DNA from: Clostridiales bacterium
GTDB lineage: Bacteria > Bacillota > Clostridia > Christensenellales > Aristaeellaceae
NCBI GenBank assembly: GCA_019409045.1
Contig: DXVG01000104.1
Coordinates: forward strand, 1-6,516
Reading direction: 5' to 3'
DNA length: 6,516 nt
The notes beneath the pieces were generated by a model that had not been told where the DNA came from, did no database searches, and was given only the letters and a program-made list of their open reading frames with translations. Made by a program: the position numbers and the translations under genes. Within the stretch, counting starts at the first letter, position 1, and each line of letters begins with the position of its first letter. Positions 1 through 6,163 of this stretch are shown piece by piece.

Positions 1-1
1 G

Positions 2-1240
2 GTGTACCGCGGCGACTCCCCCGCCTCCGCCGTGCTGGCGCGGCTCTCGCTCAACGAGCAGCTGACCGTGCTGGCCGAGCGCGGCGGCTGGGCGCGCGTG
101 ACCAACGGTCGCAGCCAGGGCTACATGCCGCTGAGCGACCTGGGCGACGCGCCCGCGCAGCAAGTTGAGCAGCCCGAGACCTACGTCACCGGCTATGTCG
201 AAACCCCCGGCGCGAAGGTGTACGCATCCGCCTCCACATCCGCGCAGACGCTCGCCACGCTCTCGTTCAACGCCACGGTGGAAGTGGGCGAGATCCGCGG
301 CGACTGGGGCAAGGTGCGCAGCGGCGCGCAGACCGGCTACATGCGCATGGCGGACCTCTCCTCCTCGCGCGTGGAGACCACCACCGCCTACGCAAAGCAG
401 AGCGGCGTGCAGGTGTACGCCGCCGCGAACACCGCCTCGAACGTGGTGGGCACGCTCGAGGTCAACGACGAGGTCGCCATCGCGGGCGCCAACGACGGCT
501 GGGGCCGCGCGGTCGACGGCGTGAACGTGGGCTACATACTGCTGGAGCAGCTCTCCCAGCAAAAGACCGATACGACGCTGCGCCCCGGCGACTCGGGCGA
601 GGCCGTCCGCGAGCTGCAGGCGCGGCTCAAGGAGCTGGGCTACTTTGAGGGCTCGCTGGGCGGAAACTACCTCACGCTCACGCAGAGCGCGGTGCAGGCC
701 TTCCAGCGCGCGGCCAACCTGCCGGTGAACGGCATCGCGGACGAGGCCACGCGCAGGGCGATCTTCGCCTCGGACGCGCCCCGCTACGACCCCGCCGACG
801 CCGGCTACTCCGACGCCACGCCCGCCACGGGCACGGCAAAGGAGATGGACTGGTGGACCAGCGGCATACAGTCCATCTTCGCCCGCGGCACGGTGGTCAA
901 GGTCACCGACGTGGAGACGGGCATCTCCTGGTATGAGAAGCGCACCGGCGGCACCAACCACGCCGACGTGCAGCCTCTGACCGCCGCCGACAGCGCCAGC
1001 ATGAAGCGCGCCTACGGCGGGAAGTGGTCCTGGGAGCGCCGCGCCATATTCGTCACCATCGACGGCGTGAACTACGCCGCCTCCATGAACGGCATGCCGC
1101 ACGGCTCGGACTCCATCTCCGGCAACGGCTTCGACGGCCACCACTGCATACACTTCACCAACAGCCGCACCCACGGCAGCAACCGCAGGGACCCCGACCA
1201 TCAGGCGGCCATCCAGAGGGCGCTGCGCGCCACGCTCTGA
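2..1240 (+). CDS. SH3-repeat / peptidoglycan-binding cell-wall protein with C-terminal transpeptidase-like domain (5' partial)
   Basis: The frame is already open at the first base and has no ribosome binding site, so the N-terminus (probably including a signal peptide) lies outside the window; 412 codons are visible. Counting from the first full codon, there are three bacterial SH3-type repeats: about 1-47 (cut), 61-119 and 128-184. Each ends in the same pattern, a 'GW/DWG-x-V' strand followed by 'GYM/GYI' and a short leucine-rich end. Next is a PG_binding_1-type domain, about 190-256 (LRPGDSGEAVRELQARL, then AVQAFQRAANLPVNGIADEAT). An acidic/Ala-Pro linker leads to a C-terminal domain, about 284-412, with HG at 367-368, GHHCIHF at 379-385 and THGSN at 391-394. 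SH3 and PG-binding modules are known to bind peptidoglycan, so the protein is probably exported and acts at the wall. The C-terminal domain recalls YkuD L,D-transpeptidases but is not canonical. The module assignments are confident; the enzymatic role is inference. The gene ends at a hairpin shared with the facing regulator gene. Confidence 0.85.
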   Translation: MYRGDSPASAVLARLSLNEQLTVLAERGGWARVTNGRSQGYMPLSDLGDAPAQQVEQPETYVTGYVETPGAKVYASASTSAQTLATLSFNATVEVGEIRGDWGKVRSGAQTGYMRMADLSSSRVETTTAYAKQSGVQVYAAANTASNVVGTLEVNDEVAIAGANDGWGRAVDGVNVGYILLEQLSQQKTDTTLRPGDSGEAVRELQARLKELGYFEGSLGGNYLTLTQSAVQAFQRAANLPVNGIADEATRRAIFASDAPRYDPADAGYSDATPATGTAKEMDWWTSGIQSIFARGTVVKVTDVETGISWYEKRTGGTNHADVQPLTAADSASMKRAYGGKWSWERRAIFVTIDGVNYAASMNGMPHGSDSISGNGFDGHHCIHFTNSRTHGSNRRDPDHQAAIQRALRATL

Positions 1241-1263
1241 CGCCGCCCGACAGCTCATCCCCC

Positions 1264-1302
1264 AAAAATCGCTCCCCGATCCGTTTGAGGAGCGATTTTT
1301 TT
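1264..1302. terminator. Bidirectional intrinsic terminator
   Basis: Perfect 12-bp inverted repeat (AAAAATCGCTCC at 1264-1275, GGAGCGATTTTT at 1289-1300) around a 13-nt loop. It ends in a run of seven T on the + strand, and the matching A run gives five T on the - strand. It lies 23 bp after the stop of the + strand cell-wall gene and 20 bp after the stop of the - strand regulator gene, so it can terminate both convergent transcripts. Confidence 0.88.
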
Positions 1303-1322
1303 GCTTGTGCGCTTCGGGGCGC

Positions 1323-2210
1323 TCACTGCCCCGCGCGCCACTTTTCCCGGTACGCGCCGGGCGTTACGCCCTCGTAGGCGCGAAACAGCGCGATGAAGCG
1401 GCTGGCGCTCTCCACGCCCACCATGCCCGCGATCTCGCTGACGGGGCGGTCGGTGGTCTGCAAAAGCTCCTTGGCGCGGTTGACGCGCGCCAGCATCTGG
1501 AACCGCTTGGGAGACAGCCCCGTGTGCCGCTTGAACAGCTTCTGGAAGTAAAACCGGTCGAGCGAGTACATGCCGGCCAGCTCGGACAGGGACACGCTCT
1601 GGCTCACATGCTCCAGAAGGTATGCGCGCGCGTCGGACACGCAGGCGGGCGTCTCCCGCTCGCGCCGCGCGCGATCCCCCCCCGCCGATACGAGCTGCGC
1701 CATGATCTGCACAAGCAGCGCCGAGGCGGCCACGTCGTCGCCGAGCGTGTTGTCGCCGTCGCGGTAGAGGCGTATGATGCTGTTTAAGAGCGCGGGCAGG
1801 TCGCTGCGCACCGGCAGCTCCACGTCGTTGCGGCCGCCGTTCTGCTCCAGGAACCAGCGGTAATACGCCTCGCAGCCCGGGCCGTAGAAGTGCACCCACG
1901 CCACGCGCCAGTGCCCCGCCTCCGGGTCGGTGCGGTAGTACTGGGGCCGCGTGCAGTCGATCCAGAAGGCGTGCCGCCGCCCAACGCGCGCCTCGGAGCC
2001 CGCGTACGTCAACAGCCCCGCGCCCTCCAGCGTGCATTTGACCAGGTAGGACGGAAGCCCGCTGCGGCGCGTGAAGTAGTTCTTTCCGGCGATGAAGTCG
2101 CCCGCCTCCAGCGCGTGCGGCGCGGCGCGCTTGACCGCTGGGTCGGGCGTTATCATGATCCACACCGAATCGTCCGCAAGGTCCAGCTCATAGCGCGTGT
2201 TCGCCGCCAT
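1323..2210 (-). CDS. AraC-family transcriptional regulator, probable rhamnose-operon regulator
   Basis: A 295-residue protein, a normal length for a two-domain AraC regulator. Residues about 15-110 look like the N-terminal cupin sugar-binding domain (GAGLLTYAG near 63-71, then WIDCTRPQYY and HWRVAWVHFYGPG). The C-terminal AraC DNA-binding domain spans about 192-291, with one helix-turn-helix at about 207-230 (SLSELAGMYSLDRFYFQKLF) and a second at about 256-280, closing with the typical GVTPGAYREKW. The ATG at 2210 was chosen because the - strand has GGGAGG seven bases upstream; a longer frame from a TTG at 2255 has no ribosome binding site and would begin within the putative operator. The gene is divergent from rhaM, with 179 bp between the starts, which is the usual arrangement for a regulator of the adjacent sugar operon. 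The effector is inferred to be rhamnose or a rhamnose intermediate from context alone. Whether it activates or represses is not visible. Confidence 0.9.
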   Translation of the reverse strand: MAANTRYELDLADDSVWIMITPDPAVKRAAPHALEAGDFIAGKNYFTRRSGLPSYLVKCTLEGAGLLTYAGSEARVGRRHAFWIDCTRPQYYRTDPEAGHWRVAWVHFYGPGCEAYYRWFLEQNGGRNDVELPVRSDLPALLNSIIRLYRDGDNTLGDDVAASALLVQIMAQLVSAGGDRARRERETPACVSDARAYLLEHVSQSVSLSELAGMYSLDRFYFQKLFKRHTGLSPKRFQMLARVNRAKELLQTTDRPVSEIAGMVGVESASRFIALFRAYEGVTPGAYREKWRAGQ

Positions 2211-2241
2211 GCCGCTCCCTCCCAAACGCAACTTTTTTATA

Positions 2242-2273
2242 TTGAAAGTCAACAATCGGGCTTGACACTGTCA
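2242..2273. promoter_or_regulatory. Candidate AraC-type operator: paired TTGA repeats
   Basis: Two related elements start 20 bp apart in the divergent intergenic region: TTGAAAGTCAA (2242-2252) and TTGACACTGTCA (2262-2273). Each is itself nearly palindromic (TTGA-AAG-TCAA; TGACA-C-TGTCA). The second covers the -35 box of the rhaM promoter and the first sits just upstream. AraC-family proteins commonly bind repeats about two helical turns apart, next to or over the -35 box. A TATAAA on the - strand (2241 to 2236) could be the -10 of the regulator gene, but no good -35 accompanies it, which would fit regulator-dependent expression. The assignment is inferred from position and repeat pattern. 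Confidence 0.45.
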
Positions 2274-2290
2274 TAGGCCAAGTCTATACT
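2262..2290 (+). promoter_or_regulatory. Sigma-70/SigA-type promoter of the rhaM-rhaA operon
   Basis: A perfect -35 TTGACA (2262-2267), a 17-bp spacer, and the -10 TATACT (2285-2290), one base from TATAAT. The predicted transcript start is near 2297, giving a leader of about 93 nt before the rhaM ATG. It is the best promoter match I found in the window and points straight at the operon. The surrounding AT-rich patch contrasts with the GC-rich genes on both sides. Confidence 0.85.
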
Positions 2291-2319
2291 ATCATTATCG
2301 TAGCATTAAGGGCGCGGCA

Positions 2320-2334
2320 TTGCAAGCGATTTGT
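2320..2334 (+). promoter_or_regulatory. Candidate catabolite response element (cre) in the rhaM leader
   Basis: TTGCAAGCGATTTGT fits the Firmicutes CcpA consensus WTGNAANCGNWNNCW at every specified position except the late C, which is G here. It lies about 24-38 nt downstream of the predicted transcript start, where bound CcpA is known to block elongating polymerase. This would give glucose repression of the rhamnose operon. It is based on a consensus match plus context, and presumes that the host has CcpA. Confidence 0.45.
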
Positions 2335-2374
2335 CTGAATTTTTTGTTTTTTCGCGCCGCAAGATTGGTCTATC

Positions 2375-2382
2375 AAAGGAGG
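2375..2382 (+). promoter_or_regulatory. Strong ribosome binding site of rhaM
   Basis: AAAGGAGG, almost fully complementary to the 16S rRNA 3' end, seven bases before the ATG at 2390. It fixes the rhaM start. Similar sites precede rhaA (AAGGAGG, 2711-2717) and the phosphatase gene (GGAGG, 3991-3995), also with seven-base spacing. Confidence 0.85.
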
Positions 2383-2389
2383 ACAGACG

Positions 2390-2728
2390 ATGGAGCGTTA
2401 TGCGTGGAAGGCGCGGGTGCTCCCCGGCAAGCTCGAGGAGTACATCCGCCGTCATGATCAGATCTGGCCGGAGCTGACCGCCGTGCTCAACGCGGCGGGC
2501 ATTCGCAACTACACCATCTGGAACATGGGGGACGAGCTCTTCGGCTACTACGAGTGCGACAGCGTGGAGTTTGCCGCTCGCACGCAGGCAGAAAGCCCCG
2601 TGGTCGACCGCTGGAACGAGTACATGAAGGACGTAATGGTCATGGAGAAGGACCCCGTCACCGGCGCGCAGCCGCTGATGCGCCAGGTCTTTTTCCATGA
2701 AGGAGAGCACAAGGAGGAACAGGCATGA
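2390..2728 (+). CDS. rhaM: L-rhamnose mutarotase
   Basis: A 112-residue cytoplasmic enzyme that interconverts alpha and beta anomers of L-rhamnose, supplying the anomer used by the isomerase. The signature segment EEYIRRHDQIWPEL (16-29) closely matches E. coli RhaM (EEYQRRHNPIWPEL from memory), and the active-site Tyr18 and His22 fall at the same residue numbers. Further family features are the NYTIW strand (about 40-44), the GYYE strand near 52-55, RWNEYMKDVM (about 74-83) and the closing LMRQVFF strand. Length is about that of the family (E. coli 104), with a short charged tail (HEGEHKEEQA) added. It is the first gene of the operon, and its stop overlaps the rhaA start in ATGA, implying translational coupling. 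Identification is strong from both motif and neighbour; activity on other 6-deoxy or related sugars is possible in this family. Confidence 0.94.
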   Translation: MERYAWKARVLPGKLEEYIRRHDQIWPELTAVLNAAGIRNYTIWNMGDELFGYYECDSVEFAARTQAESPVVDRWNEYMKDVMVMEKDPVTGAQPLMRQVFFHEGEHKEEQA

Positions 2729-3984
2729 GCAGCGAACGCATACGCAAGGGCTATGAGTATGCCAAGGAGGTCTACGCCGCCTATGGCGTGGACGTGGACG
2801 CGGCGATCGAGCGCATCGACGCCATCCCCGTCTCCATGCACTGCTGGCAGGGCGACGACGTGATCGGCTTTGAGGGCACCGGCTCGCTCACCGGCGGCAT
2901 ACAGACCACCGGCAACTACCCCGGACGCGCGCGCACGGCCGAGGAGCTGCGCGGCGACATCGACTTTGCCATGACCATGATTCCCGGCGAGACAAAGCTC
3001 AACCTGCACGCGAGCTACGCCGAGAAGCACGGAAAGGACATCGACCGCGACCAGTACACCATCGCCGAGTTCCAGAACTGGGCCGACTGGGCCAAGGCCA
3101 AGGGCATCGGCATGGACTTCAACCCCACGTTCTTCTCCCACCCGAAGATGGACGGCGACTTCTCCCTCTCCAGCCTGAAGGAGGGCACGCGCCGCTTCTG
3201 GATCGAGCACGGCAAGCGCTGCCGCGAGATCGGCCTGGAGTTTGCAAAGCAGCTCGGCAAGCCCTGCGTGGTCAACTACTGGATGCCCGACGGCTTCAAG
3301 GATGTCTGCGCGGATACGAAGCTCTACCGCGACATCATGAAAAACTCCCTGGACGAGATATTCGCCGCCGACATCGACGAAAACCTCGTGCCCTGCGCGA
3401 TCGAGAGCAAGCTGTTCGGCATCGGCGTGGAGAGCTACACCGTGGCCAGCCACGAGTTCTCTTACGGCTACGCCATCGCCAACAAAAAGCTCTACTGCCT
3501 GGACGCGGGCCACTTCCATCCCACCGAGGTCATCTCCGCCAAGCTCAGCGCGGCGCTGACGTTCCTCGACCGCGTACTTCTGCATGTCAGCCGCGGCGTG
3601 CGCTGGGACAGCGACCATGTGGTCGCCCATGACGACGAGCTGCAGAAGATCATGGACGAGGTGGTCTTCAACGACTACGACAAGCGCGTGTTCATCGGCC
3701 TGGACTTCTTCGACGCCTCCATCAACCGCATCGCGGCGTGGGTCATCGGCATGCGCAACGCCCGCAGGGCGCTTTTGTCCGCGGCGCTCGCGCCCGCAAA
3801 GGCCATGCGCGCCGCCGAGCGCGAGGGCGATTTCACCACCCGCCTCGCGCTGCAGGAGGAGCGCCGCCTGCTGCCCCTGGGCGCGGTGTGGGACTACTAC
3901 TGCATGACCCATGACGTCCCGGACGGCGAGGCGTGGCTCAAAGACGTGCGCCGCTACGAGCGCGAAGTGCTCGTCAAGCGCTGA
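2725..3984 (+). CDS. rhaA: L-rhamnose isomerase
   Basis: A 419-residue cytoplasmic metal-dependent aldose-ketose isomerase converting L-rhamnose to L-rhamnulose, the first committed catabolic step. Length equals E. coli RhaA. With an offset of seven residues, the known E. coli ligands appear here: Glu227 (AIESK), Asp260 and His263 (CLDAGHFHP), His287 (LLHVSRGVRW), Asp295 and Asp297 (WDSDH), and Asp327 (IGLDFFD), so both metal sites look intact. Other family blocks are SMHCWQGDDV near 37-46, LNLHASYAE near 92-100 and MDFNPTFFSHP near 130-140. The ATG at 2725 has AAGGAGG seven bases upstream and overlaps the rhaM stop by four bases. No truncation or frameshift is seen. Isomerases of this family can also take L-lyxose or L-mannose, but co-location with a mutarotase and an AraC regulator favours rhamnose. 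Confidence 0.96.
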   Translation: MSSERIRKGYEYAKEVYAAYGVDVDAAIERIDAIPVSMHCWQGDDVIGFEGTGSLTGGIQTTGNYPGRARTAEELRGDIDFAMTMIPGETKLNLHASYAEKHGKDIDRDQYTIAEFQNWADWAKAKGIGMDFNPTFFSHPKMDGDFSLSSLKEGTRRFWIEHGKRCREIGLEFAKQLGKPCVVNYWMPDGFKDVCADTKLYRDIMKNSLDEIFAADIDENLVPCAIESKLFGIGVESYTVASHEFSYGYAIANKKLYCLDAGHFHPTEVISAKLSAALTFLDRVLLHVSRGVRWDSDHVVAHDDELQKIMDEVVFNDYDKRVFIGLDFFDASINRIAAWVIGMRNARRALLSAALAPAKAMRAAEREGDFTTRLALQEERRLLPLGAVWDYYCMTHDVPDGEAWLKDVRRYEREVLVKR

Positions 3985-4002
3985 CGATCTGGAGGAAAAC
4001 CC

Positions 4003-4785
4003 ATGTATGCACAGCGACTGGAAGCCGCCGTGGAGCTCGTTCGCTCCGTGCAGGGCATCATTCAGGATGAAAGCAAGCGGTCGGAATGCCATGTAAAGGG
4101 CGAGTTCGACTTTGCCACGCGCGTGGACCTCGAGGTCGAGCGCTGCATACGCGAGGGGCTCAAGGCGCGCTTTCCCGACGACCAGTTTCTCGGCGAGGAG
4201 GAGGACGATCACCCGGACTTCTCCGCGCCGGTGTGGATACTCGACCCCATCGATGGAACCACCAACCTCATCCATCGCTTTCCCCAGTACTCGGTCTCCC
4301 TGGCGCTCGCGGTGGACGGCGATGTGGAGCTGGGCGTGGTCTACAACCCGGTACTGGACCACATGTTCACGGCGCGGCGCGGCCACGGCGCGTTTCTCAA
4401 CGGCGCGCCCATCCGCGCGTCCCGCGTCGGGGCGCTGCACGAGGGCATCGTGCGCATCGGCACCGCGCCCTATACGCGCGAGCACGCCGTGGAGGACTTC
4501 CGCGTGCTGGAGGAGATATTCGTCCACTGTCAGGACATCCGCCGCTGCGGCTCCGCGGCGCTGGAGATCGCCTATGTGGCCTGCGGCTGGTCGGAAGCGT
4601 ACTATGAGCGCGTGCTCAAGCCGTGGGACTACGCCGCGGCGAAGGTGTTGCTCGAGGAGGCGGGCGGAAAGCTCACGGACTTTCGCGGCGCCCCCCTGCC
4701 CGTCGGCAGCCCCACCAGCCTGCTGGCCTCCAACGGCCTCGTGCACGAGGAAATGCTCTCCTACCTGCGCAAGCTGCCCATGTGA
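4003..4785 (+). CDS. Inositol monophosphatase-family sugar phosphatase
   Basis: A 260-residue protein with the full active-site set of the IMPase/FBPase Mg2+-dependent, Li+-sensitive phosphatases. Motifs are GEE (64-66), the metal-binding block WILDPIDGTTNLIHRFP (78-94, with Asp81, Ile83 main chain, Asp84 and Thr86), GAFLNG (129-134) and WDYAAA (208-213, Asp209). These match human IMPA1 Glu70, Asp90, Ile92, Asp93 and Asp220. It should be a soluble enzyme hydrolysing a phosphomonoester such as inositol-1-phosphate or another polyol or sugar phosphate; motifs do not separate these. It starts 18 bp after the rhaA stop behind a GGAGG site, so it belongs to the rhamnose operon, where rhaB or rhaD would be expected. 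A role in clearing a toxic sugar phosphate from rhamnose breakdown is inference. It could instead be an ordinary suhB-type inositol phosphatase caught in the transcript. Confidence 0.9.
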   Translation: MYAQRLEAAVELVRSVQGIIQDESKRSECHVKGEFDFATRVDLEVERCIREGLKARFPDDQFLGEEEDDHPDFSAPVWILDPIDGTTNLIHRFPQYSVSLALAVDGDVELGVVYNPVLDHMFTARRGHGAFLNGAPIRASRVGALHEGIVRIGTAPYTREHAVEDFRVLEEIFVHCQDIRRCGSAALEIAYVACGWSEAYYERVLKPWDYAAAKVLLEEAGGKLTDFRGAPLPVGSPTSLLASNGLVHEEMLSYLRKLPM

Positions 4786-4841
4786 GGAGGCAGGCGCCCC
4801 GATTGCCCTAGCAGCCTTTTGATTTTGTCAACACACTCAAA

Positions 4842-4875
4842 CGCCCCCAGCCACATGGCCGGGGGCGCTTGTTTT
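4842..4875. terminator. Intrinsic terminator between convergent units
   Basis: GC-rich hairpin with arms 4842-4852 (CGCCCCCAGCC) and 4857-4867 (GGCCGGGGGCG), an ACAT loop and one A-C mismatch. On the + strand it is followed by CTTGTTTT, giving a U-rich tail for the operon ending at 4785. It also lies 15 bp beyond the stop of the - strand aminotransferase gene, whose transcript would have only a weak T tail (GTTTG). Termination is therefore likely stronger for the + strand. Confidence 0.75.
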
Positions 4876-4881
4876 GCGATC

Positions 4882-6150
4882 TCAGCCCCGAATTTCCGGG
4901 TGGCGCTTCGCCACCACGCCGAAGGCGTCGTCCGCGATGTCCACCGCCAGGGCGATGTCCTCGTCGGTGAGCGCTGCGTTGATGAAGTGGTTGTGGTGGC
5001 TCGCCAGGAACAGGCCGCGCGACACGCACTCGGCCACCCACTCCTGATGCAGCATCAGGCTGTCGTCGTTGGCGATGCGCAGGTAGAACAGCGCGGGCTC
5101 GCCCGACACCACCAGATCGAAGCCGTGCGCCCTGGCTGCCTCCCTGAAGCCGTCGGTCAGCTTCGTGCCCAGCCTGCGGAACAGCGCGGGCGTATCCAGC
5201 CGCTTCATCTTGTCGATGCAGGCGATGCAGGCGGCGAACGGCTCCGCGCTCATCCAGTACGAGCCGGTGAACGACAGGGAAGCCGCCGTGGCCTTGAACT
5301 CCTCGCGCCCGCAGACGGCGGACATGTTGTAGCCGTTGGCCAGCGCCTTGCAGAAGCAGATGAGGTCGGCCTTGAAGCCGTAGTAGTGGTCGGAACCGGC
5401 CAGATCGAGGCGGAAACCGGCGCGCACGTCGTCGATGATGAGCAGCATGTGGTGTTTGTCGCAGAACTCGCGCACGCCCTGCCAGTATTCCTTCGAGGCC
5501 ACGCGGTTGTCAAAGAAGTTCCCATGGTCGTAGGGCTGGGCGATGAGCGCCGCCACGTCGCCATTGCAAGCGTCGTAGGCCTTTTCCATGGCCTCCATGT
5601 CGAACCACGGAAGCACCACGTTGTGCATCACGTCCTCGGGCAGTATGCCGGGGTAGTCGGCGCGCATGGCCCAGGGGTCGTTGCCGTGGTAGTAGTTGCG
5701 CAAAAAGAAGATCTTGCGCTTGCCCGTGTGCGCGCGGGAGAGCATGACGCTGAAGGTGGTGGCGTCGGTGCCGTTTTTCATGAAAAACGCCCAGTCCGCC
5801 ATGGCCACGGTGTCCACCAGCTTTTCGGCGCACTCCACCATCCTGTAGGAAGGCGCGGTGGTGCAGTTGGCGATGGAGAGCTGCTCGATGGCGGCTTTGT
5901 CCACGTCCGGGTCGCTGTAGCCCAGCACGTTCGGGCCGTAGGCGCACATCAGGTCCAGATAGCGGTTGCCGTCCATGTCCCAGAAATACGTCCCCTTGGC
6001 CTTGGAGGCGATCAGCGGCCATTTGTTGAGCGGCAAAAACAGGCCCTCCGACGGCCCGAGGTGGCCGTAGACGCCGGCGGGGATGACGGCGCGGGCGCGG
6101 TCAAACCATTCGTGGCTTTTAACGTGGCTGTATTCAGGGTATTTCGACAT
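4882..6150 (-). CDS. Class III PLP-dependent aminotransferase (glutamate-1-semialdehyde aminotransferase-like)
   Basis: A 422-residue cytoplasmic PLP enzyme of fold type I, aminotransferase class III, close to the usual GSA-aminotransferase length. It has the class layout: FWDMDGNRYLDLMCAYGPNVLGY (56-78), the cofactor phosphate-binding NGTDATT (126-132), NYYHGND (152-158), IIDDVRAGFR (238-247, with Asp240 expected to pair with the PLP pyridine nitrogen), and the Schiff-base Lys268 in CFCKALANGY, followed by FTGSYW (294-299). Two usually conserved Glu positions are Asp here (GTEA to GTDA; DEV to DDV). The ATG at 6150 has GAGGAGGA seven bases upstream, and that site overlaps the stop of the preceding gene, so the two are co-transcribed. 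The family contains heme-pathway mutases, amine and amino-sugar transaminases and racemases; no heme genes are adjacent, so calling it hemL is not justified. The substrate is unknown. Confidence 0.9.
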   Translation of the reverse strand: MSKYPEYSHVKSHEWFDRARAVIPAGVYGHLGPSEGLFLPLNKWPLIASKAKGTYFWDMDGNRYLDLMCAYGPNVLGYSDPDVDKAAIEQLSIANCTTAPSYRMVECAEKLVDTVAMADWAFFMKNGTDATTFSVMLSRAHTGKRKIFFLRNYYHGNDPWAMRADYPGILPEDVMHNVVLPWFDMEAMEKAYDACNGDVAALIAQPYDHGNFFDNRVASKEYWQGVREFCDKHHMLLIIDDVRAGFRLDLAGSDHYYGFKADLICFCKALANGYNMSAVCGREEFKATAASLSFTGSYWMSAEPFAACIACIDKMKRLDTPALFRRLGTKLTDGFREAARAHGFDLVVSGEPALFYLRIANDDSLMLHQEWVAECVSRGLFLASHHNHFINAALTDEDIALAVDIADDAFGVVAKRHPEIRG

Positions 6151-6163
6151 GCGCTCGTCCTCC

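Noticed and set aside
1255..2163. A 302-codon open frame on the - strand overlapping the AraC regulator in another frame
   Set aside because: It is an Arg/Ala/Gly-rich shadow running through the terminator hairpin with no domain, while the AraC frame carries both HTH motifs.
2211..2255. Upstream TTG start that would add 15 residues to the AraC regulator
   Set aside because: It has no ribosome binding site and would begin within the putative operator; the ATG at 2210 has GGGAGG at proper spacing.
2241..2286. A consensus-like promoter for the AraC gene on the - strand
   Set aside because: TATAAA is present, but no acceptable -35 lies 16-18 bp upstream; TTGACT on that strand has no -10 at the right distance. 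It is left as a weak possibility within the operator entry.
2548..4746. A 732-codon open frame on the - strand opposite rhaM, rhaA and the phosphatase gene
   Set aside because: It has low-complexity Ala/Val/His/Arg-rich content and no recognisable domain, and lies antisense to three well-identified genes. GC-rich codon usage removes stops from this frame.
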